From NCBI RefSeq assembly GCF_004027225.2, contig NC_044277.2, positions 137,883,057 to 137,947,056 of the forward strand: a stretch of 64,000 nucleotides of DNA. Reading direction: 5' to 3'. Below the pieces are notes generated by a model, which was not told the origin of the DNA, did not search any database, and saw only the letters and a list, made by a program, of their open reading frames with translations. Origin of the DNA: Strigops habroptila. Taxonomy: Eukaryota; Chordata; Aves; Psittaciformes; Psittacidae. This document shows positions 56,501 to 64,000 of the stretch, piece after piece (position 1 is the first letter of the stretch; every line of letters begins with the position of its first letter). The position numbers were made by a program, and so were the translations under genes.

Positions 56501-59500
56501 GATGACATAGCTTAAGTCAAACAGCATGTACAAATAAAAATTCTATTTACCAATTACTGTTGGTAAAATGCTGCAATATGGAGGATAGTGGAAATAGTTT
56601 AATTCCCAACTGGGTTTTTCACAAAATGTTTCTGTGTTTTAGATTCTCCATCTCAGCTTGGCCTCATAAAAAGATTTTAGAGCACATTTGGTATGAATTT
56701 CTCCGAAGAGAAGTGTCAGAATCAGTTCAAGTATTGGTGAATGCTTATAAATTATTACTTTGTTCCTGATAGTAGGCTGCTTTTATGTAATTACTTATTT
56801 TCTTTTAAAAATATTTGAGTTGGTAAAAGCAGTCATGGTAAAAGGTGCAGACATCTTACCATATGAGAGAGATAAATGAGGTTCTCCCTGTACAAAATCT
56901 TTCTTAGGGTTGTCTTCTCTGAATCAATGGGGATCCTCCGGAACTTTCTCAACTGATTCTATGCTGATATCTCTCTGTCATACGGCAGGTGGAAATGATC
57001 CATCCAGAAAGATAATGCCACTTCAGTGCTAAATGAGAAGAGGACAGCGTTAACAGGACGGAGTAGATGTGACAGCTGGTGACTTTATGATATGGGGAAG
57101 GCTGTCAACAAGTGTGGCTAGAGCTGGGCACAAAACCTCCTGGGAGATGTTGGCTGAGATCTGTTTGTGTTTAGAAACAAGTCTTTGAAAGACATTATTG
57201 GTTTGGATAAAATTCCAAGCGAAACAAAGTTGGATCATGGCAAAATATAATTTTATACCAGCTTGACTGTAGCTGCTTTTGCTTTTGGCTACCTCAGGCT
57301 TCCCAGATCCAGGACTCTGGAAGAGATGCTATGGCAGTGACCTCATAGAGAGGTGTAGAAACCCCACAATTTAGGACCTTGGTGCACTCAACCACTTGGC
57401 CTGCTTTAGTTCTGGGGACTCCTTGTAATTTGGAAATGCTTCCTCACTGTTCAACTGTAAGCGCAATTTGGAATGAAACCAACATATTTTGTGAGACATA
57501 TTTCCTTGTACACAACCTATTTCTACAGCTGTCATTCCACACAGGCAGCAGAGGCAAGTATTTGCCACTAACATGAGATGAGTCAAGGTTGTGGCTGCAC
57601 CATCACCACTGGAAATGCCCAAGATCAGGTTGTACAAGTAACCTGATGTAGGGAAAAACTTGCTTGTGCTTGTCCCTACCTAGCATATTTTTGCTGAGAA
57701 GAGACCATTTGGGAAATCATAGGGAAAAAAATTGGACAGGTTTATTGTCTTATTTCCTTACAACTGGAGGGAAACTGGCCAGAATATTTGTTTCATGTAG
57801 TTCCATGCAGTTTAAGGTGGGAGGGCAGAATTTTATCATCTGTTTCAATCTCTGTAAAACTGTCTTTCTGGTGCAGAGATGAAATGTAGGCTGTAATGAT
57901 GAAAGCTGTGCTCACAGACTGACCACCAGTGACGATGCAGTGTAGGTGGATGAAGATAATGAAAAAAGCCAATTATCTCAATGTGGCTAAGCAATAAGTC
58001 TTTTTAGTAACTGGAAAAACGTCTATAAAGTGCAAAATACCCCAGAGGTTTATATGTCCCCAGTTCAGATAGTGCCTCAGAAAAGAAAAGCTACTCTACT
58101 TGCATACAGTAAGGTGTTTACCTTCCTCTAGTGAGGTTTGGAAAAAGCCAATCTATAAACTTTTTTTATAAAATAGCATTTTGAAAAGGGAAAGCCATCT
58201 GGAAAATCAATGTTTGGCAATTTATCTTGTGTTTTTTATATAACATTGTATTACTCTCTGATGCAGTTCTTATTTCAAGACCATTTCTTTTTAGTCTTTC
58301 TTTATAAATCCACTCCATCAACATACTTCTTTCTCTACAGCCCTGTTCCAGGAGATACCATCTTATGCATGATATAAAATGCCTTGTAATCCCCTGGCAA
58401 AGCAGTGGAGATTCCTTCCCACAGCTGTGACAGGACAAAGTTTTCCAGGGAAGATGCTCCATGTCCTCTGATAGAAAGTTAGCAGCCTGCCTGCTTCTTA
58501 AAGAAGTGCAGGGACTAGGTCCCGCAAGGGTCTGTGTGTTTTCTCCGTAGGATTTTAGGAGTACTACTGGCAGTGATGAGGCTCTTTGCTCTCCTTACCC
58601 AGCACATGGCTGTTAGTAGATGACTCTTGCTGCAGAAACTAACCAAATCTTCTGTCTTCGAGATCCTGAGTCAACTGTGCACACATACTGTCATAATCAA
58701 AAATAACCAGAATGAATCAGTGATTTAGCTTACCGATAACTCACGTCCACATGAGGCTTTTTCCCGTTAGCTTGGTTCCTCACAAATGAAAGCAGTGTTC
58801 AGTATGCCTGCTTAACAACTCTAGCTGCTGCTCTGTCAGGATGAGTTCTGAATTTTTCACTGCAGCTTTTACATAACACACACCTAATTATTTGGGAATG
58901 TGCTCAGCAATGTTCATCTCAGGTCAGCCGGGTCAGTACCTCATTACTGGGTAACTGGTACTGGAGCCCCAGGCTCCTAACTGTGGTGGGTTTTTTATGA
59001 TGGCCTACTCCATGTGAGTGTTTGATTTTTTCAGATATGAATCTGAGATGATTTCATGAGGTTTGATTCAGTCGTTTTTTTCTTTCCAGCCCTGTGGTGT
59101 TTTGAAAAATCAACCTTTGTGTCCCAGTAAAATAATAAAGAGGTGTCACTATTTTAAAATGGCTGCCTGGAGATTTATCTCTTAGAAGTAACCACCTCCC
59201 GGTGGTGTGGAGCTCAGACTGGTTTTGTCTCCCACAGCAGATGGAATGAGGTCAAGGCCAAAGGCCTGATCACAGTGCACTGAGTGCCCAAGGATGTATC
59301 GGACTACCTGACGCAGCAAGGATTTTGTTCTAAGCAAAGTCACATTTGGTTTTCAGATGCATTAAACTCATGCTTGCACAACTCATCAGATCAATGTGAT
59401 ATATGTGTATGCCACAGTGACCACTAATCTTTGTAGCCTACAGCTAGCCTTATTTCTGAAGGGCGGTTTTAATGATGGCATTCCATGACCATCCTGGCTA

Positions 59501-62500
59501 CCCCAGTCGGGGCCTTTTGTGCTTTCTTGCATGTTGAAATCATGAGATAATACCTTCTTTTTCAAACCATTGTTGCAGCCATGTCAGATCAGACTTCTCT
59601 GTCTTTTATCCTGCCTGGAGGCTGGTCAGACCCCCTAGAGAAGGGATTAGAGTATAGAGTGGTTTTGGGACAGTGATTCTTAATGTGGGCTAATGACTTC
59701 ACCAGCATGAGCTGCTCAGATTGGAAGAAAGCAAATTCAAAATCTCTCCAATTGATATTGTTATGTGCTGGAGGGGAGCCACTGGGACAGCCACCTAAAG
59801 GAAAGCAGGGTGTATGAAATAACAACTTTGTTTTAGAGCTAAAGTGAGAAGCTGTAAAGTAAAAGTGGCTGCAGCAAATCTGTCCCTGCCTGAGCAGATA
59901 TCAGTGTGAAGAGGAAGAAGAGTCATAGGCCTGTTCCAGAGGAATGCGTGGAAAAATCATGGAGGAAAAAATTACAAGCAATATTCAACAAACCGAGCTG
60001 GTTCTTGGCCAGGCTCTCTAAGGCAGATGGTACTGTTGGTTGCAACAGCTGCAACTGAAAAAAATCCAGAAGACAAAGGAGTAGCTGACAAATATTTAAA
60101 GATTGTTACCATCTGTTGAGCCAAAACTTTTGCTACTTTACTTGGCAGGGAAAGCTTTGTAGTAGGACTTCTTTACCTTCTCTTCATTATTGGAAGGCAA
60201 GGGTGATATTTAGGCATTGCTGTAAAGATCAAGCTCCTGAATGCTAGCCATTTACAGTAAGATCCTTAAGGCTGGTGGATTTGTAGCCCCCCATATTTTT
60301 TACCTAAGCAGGTGGGATGTTTGTTGGGCCTTCCTCCTTCCTGTTGCTCTGCAGCTTGCTGATATACTCATGTTTGCCATTCTTAAACATCAAAAAAATG
60401 GGTCAATATCGAGAGGCTATTTTCACTTCCTAATCTGTGTTGCTTTTTTATCTGAAATTTAGCAAAAAAACTTGGACCGAGTTGGGCAAACAAGTGCATT
60501 TATATGAATCTGCAGGTGACTGGTAGATAGGAATGGAGAGCATAAAACCCCACTTTTTTCCAAAAAGAAAAGGAGGTTACCATCAGAACTGATTACAACT
60601 CTGATAACAGATTGCAGGTGGTGGGGATCATTGAATTCATCTATCTGAATCCTAATATGAACATTAGACCATAAAGGGATGCCAGAGAACAGAGATGGTT
60701 GTAGGCAGGAGAAAAGAGGATATTGCAGTCTGACATGGTGAGTGACACTGGAACAAGATTATCTTTCCTGTCATGTACCTGCCAAGCTGAAGCTCTTGAT
60801 TTGCCTGGTTCTCTTGGCTTTGGTGTCATTCCCACCATGAAGTGAAACTTTTGGATGAAGCAAACAGGTAAGGGAATGACGCAAAAACACAAACTAATTG
60901 GTAATACCTCTGAAATATTCTGGAGTCTGGGCTTCCAAATTTCTCCTTGAGAAGGGGACAAACATTTCTTCTTTCTGAGCATCCTACTCTCCCAGCATGG
61001 GAGCAGTGGGAAGTTGAGCTGGCTGATCTGAGCGGTGCGTGGGAAGGCAGGTGCTCTGGGATCGTTTCTCTGGAACACACTTTGGCATGTGTTACTGACA
61101 TTGTGCCCTAGCAGGGACATGAGAAGATGTGTGCAAAAAGGAAGAGCCAATTCTACAGCTGAGAGTGTGAGGGAATCTACCCCCAAATTAACAGTAGTGC
61201 ATATATCAGTTCAACAGGAGACTCCACCGTACATGCAGATGAAAATACATACCTGCTTGGCAATTGTATTGAGCTGTGAGCTCTGTTCATTTCAGAATGA
61301 ATAATTATGCCCAAGTCTTTAGTCTCTTTCTCCATTAAAGAAGTATTCCTAATAGGGTTTCTCTTAAGCAGGACCATACCTAGGTTTGCTGCAATTGTCT
61401 GACTAAGGTTGTCATGGCTTTTGTGCTTAATTATACTGCAGGGCACCAGAGTGCCTAAACTGATCTTTTCCCAGACATAGGCATTTAGAGCTCTCTGGTA
61501 GATACCAGATCATATATTTGGTGATGTCATGCCTGCAGTCCCTGCATGGATTCCAATCTATGAGTGCTCTGATTTCTCATTGAAATTTTCTTTGCTATAT
61601 TCTTTCAGCTTCTCCTAGAAAGCAACTGGTTGACAAATGTCAGCTGGAATGGGTTTTTTTTGGGTTTTGTAAAAGCAACATTATGCAAAAATTATAGGTT
61701 TAGTGACTTTTAGAAAGGAAACAGACATTTGCATTGAAGAGGTTGCATAGGTGCATGACACTTCTGGGGTTTAAAAATAAATTGTATTTTATCTTGAACT
61801 GACAATATTCAGGAAAGACCTGAGAATAAATTTTCTTTTTAAAGAATAAGTACTTTGATTACTCAAAAGTATTTAGTATTCTTTCCCTATATGAAAGAAA
61901 TAAAAGCCAAGAGCTATGATGCTTTTACCTTGCTCTGACATTGTCTTGTCCTTGGCATCGTCATCTTTCTGTCTCACTGGCTTTTCTCATCTCCACATGA
62001 ACTTGCAGCAGCATTGTCTGGAAGGTATGGTGACAGGGCCAATTCTGTTTCAAATGAAAGGCAAAATAATGCTAGACAATGCGGTTATGCCAGGGAGGAG
62101 CTTGGCCTGCTTTCCTGATATTATTTAAAAACAACTGCTGCTGTCATCACTCTGTAACTGCTGATGATTAATTTTATATAACTGAAATTTTTGAATTTTC
62201 TTCTAAATAATTTGGTTCAAATTTTGCATTCAAAATTAAATTTTAGTTGACAAATATCCCTAAATATTTACCATTCCAGTGGCAACTATAATTTTTAAAA
62301 AGTTCAGCTTCCAAACCTGCAAGTGCTAAGAGTTTCGACTTGCAGGAGATTGATTTCTCAAATAGGTTCCATTCACAAACATGTCAATGCCTGTGCATGT
62401 AGAGAACAGATTTACTTTTTCTGAGTTCTGATATCACTATAGCTCTTCACTGCCATAGGTTCAGCTGGATTATCTAGTCTTGGATATGCCATGTCTCAGC

Positions 62501-63105
62501 TTTACATCTTGTAAGCTCAAGTCTGATCAGGTTGGAAATCTTTCTAAAATATGGATGGATAGATCTAAGAGTTTAAACTATTTTTAAATTTCTAGCATTT
62601 TGTAATCTCATCTCTTTCTGGGAGAAGTGAATTCTCTCCACTAATTCAGTGGATATCATTTAGCCCAACTTGCATTTTGCTCTGCTGAAGTCACAGATCT
62701 TCTCTGGTAGAACTTAATTGGATTGTGGTCACTGCTCATTGTGGTAAAGGGACTAATGCTAAGCAGAGTGACTACAGCAATTTACCTGTGACAAAACCAT
62801 ACTTTTCTCTTTTTTTTTCCTTTATTCTGTAATTTTTTTTAGTAATCAGTAGTTTCAAGGTGTTCCAAACCCTTCATTAAGCTGCAACCTTCAGCCCTGT
62901 GAACCGTAGTCACTGGCAATGTTTGCATTCATACCAATCACCTTATTATTGAAGGAAAACCTTCATTTATTCTCTTCTCACATTTTATTTCCACTAATAC
63001 ATTACATTACTGTGGCCAGCAAAAAGTGGATCTGGAAAAGTGGTTTCCTAAGTCAATCTTTGAAAATACAGTCCTTAGGGTAAGGCTTCAGGTTCAGGTT
63101 TCTTC

Positions 63106-63172
63106 TTCTTTTTATGTTTGGTTGGTTGGCTTTTTGGTTTTTTGTTGCTTGGTTTTGGATTTTTTTTTATCA
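63106..63172 (+). repeat. Low-complexity T/G tract
   Basis: The tract has TTGGTTGGTTGGCTTTTTGG followed by TTTTTTGTTGCTTGGTTTTG and a T run. Simple low-complexity DNA. Confidence 0.75.
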
Positions 63173-64000
63173 CATATAATAATTGTAAAGTAGTGAAGCT
63201 TTATTTGATAGGTTTCAGAACATATTTTGACTCTGATGCCCAAACCTGAAGTACGAATAGAATGAAAACACAGAAATCAGCCAGTATGTTTTTAGTAGAA
63301 ATAGTGTCAAGAAATAAGCCCATTATTAATAGTATTTTTGGTGATCATGTAATTAAATCCTATTTAATGTAAGGTGGAGAAGGAAAATTAATAGTGCTTA
63401 TTCTGAAATATGGTACTGTCCTCTACATAGCTGGAATGGACTGGAAGTTTTCCCTTTCTGAAAAATAGTGTTCTTATTATATATTATCAATATGAATTCA
63501 ATTTGCAGAGTAACTGTAGTCTCAGAATAGTACAATCTCCAAAATAATAGCTTTCTGCTTTCCCTTTGCTAATCTCAACTCCCGCTCGTGCTGGTGCATC
63601 AGAATGTATGGTGCAAAGCTACCGTCTCCTTGTACTGGCTAGGAGCACTTCAACTATAAATCATGAAGGAACAGTCTGTACTATCTAATCACTTCTTTGA
63701 CCTGAGTATTGCTCTTACTGTGAGAGACTATGATTTACTGTCTGGCACAGAAGTGCAAAAGAGGTCCATGTGATACCTCCAAGTTTAACAAACTCAAATG
63801 TGTTTTGGTAGGTCTATCCCAAGGACTGGGTCTTTCGCTATCACTTGCCTCTTCCTATGGGCAAAGGTGATTATGCGAGAGTCAGACACCAAGTCAACTC
63901 CTGAAACATCAGATCGTGTGCCTTACCTTAGAGAAGGGCAGGGTTTCTGCCTCTTTTCTTTAATCACTGTCATGAGAATGGGGCGAAATATGTGATCTGC

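Larger units (their letters stand above)
52507..64000. other. Intergenic, likely gene-poor flank of OXSM
   Basis: About 11.5 kb with only chance-sized frames; the longest is 181 codons at 60641-61186 on the minus strand, without a known motif. There is a cluster of TAAGCAGTAAGTATC repeats at 53506-53573 and a T/G-rich tract at 63106-63172. The human region beyond OXSM is also gene-poor, so an absence of genes is expected. Confidence 0.6.

Overview
This is a piece of a bird chromosome. The evidence is spliced vertebrate genes with GT-AG introns and a high density of CR1 LINE fragments, most ending in the avian CR1 3' tail (ATGATCTTAAGGTCCTTTCC, then an ATTCTATG-type octamer). There is also a young LTR element of the type I recognise as avian ERVL-like. 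The species cannot be told from the sequence alone.

Two protein genes can be rebuilt exon by exon. NGLY1 (cytosolic peptide:N-glycanase) lies on the minus strand. All 12 coding exons between 34096 and 11664 join in frame to a predicted 651-residue protein (the human protein has 654), with the Cys-His-Asp triad and zinc cysteines intact. OXSM (mitochondrial 3-oxoacyl-ACP synthase) lies on the plus strand. Its two coding exons, 38782-39764 and 42471-42873, join to 461 residues with the Cys-His-His triad. The genes are head-to-head, as in the human NGLY1-OXSM pair. The 4.7 kb between the two start codons holds two CpG-rich blocks (about 33.7-34.25 kb and 35.8-36.3 kb) separated by two opposed CR1 copies, with a third CR1 just before OXSM. 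They act in separate pathways: glycoprotein quality control in the cytosol and type II fatty acid synthesis in mitochondria.

About 1.6 kb beyond the OXSM poly(A) signals sits a complete 3.6 kb LTR element on the minus strand (44648-48248). It has nearly identical LTRs, a TCCTC target-site duplication, a tRNA-Lys type primer-binding site, a polypurine tract and one long open frame. That frame joins a membrane-segment/basic N-terminal region, a threonine-rich 27-residue repeat array and the catalytic and C-terminal parts of an integrase. Protease, reverse transcriptase, RNase H and the integrase zinc finger are missing, so the element looks non-autonomous. It is the most unusual object in the window.

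The rest (1-11.4 kb, 48.3-64 kb and the introns) is AT-rich non-coding DNA with CR1 fragments and simple repeats. I saw no tRNA, rRNA, CRISPR array or further gene. Exon coordinates come from hand reading of splice sites and reading frame. Transcription starts and UTR ends are inferred.
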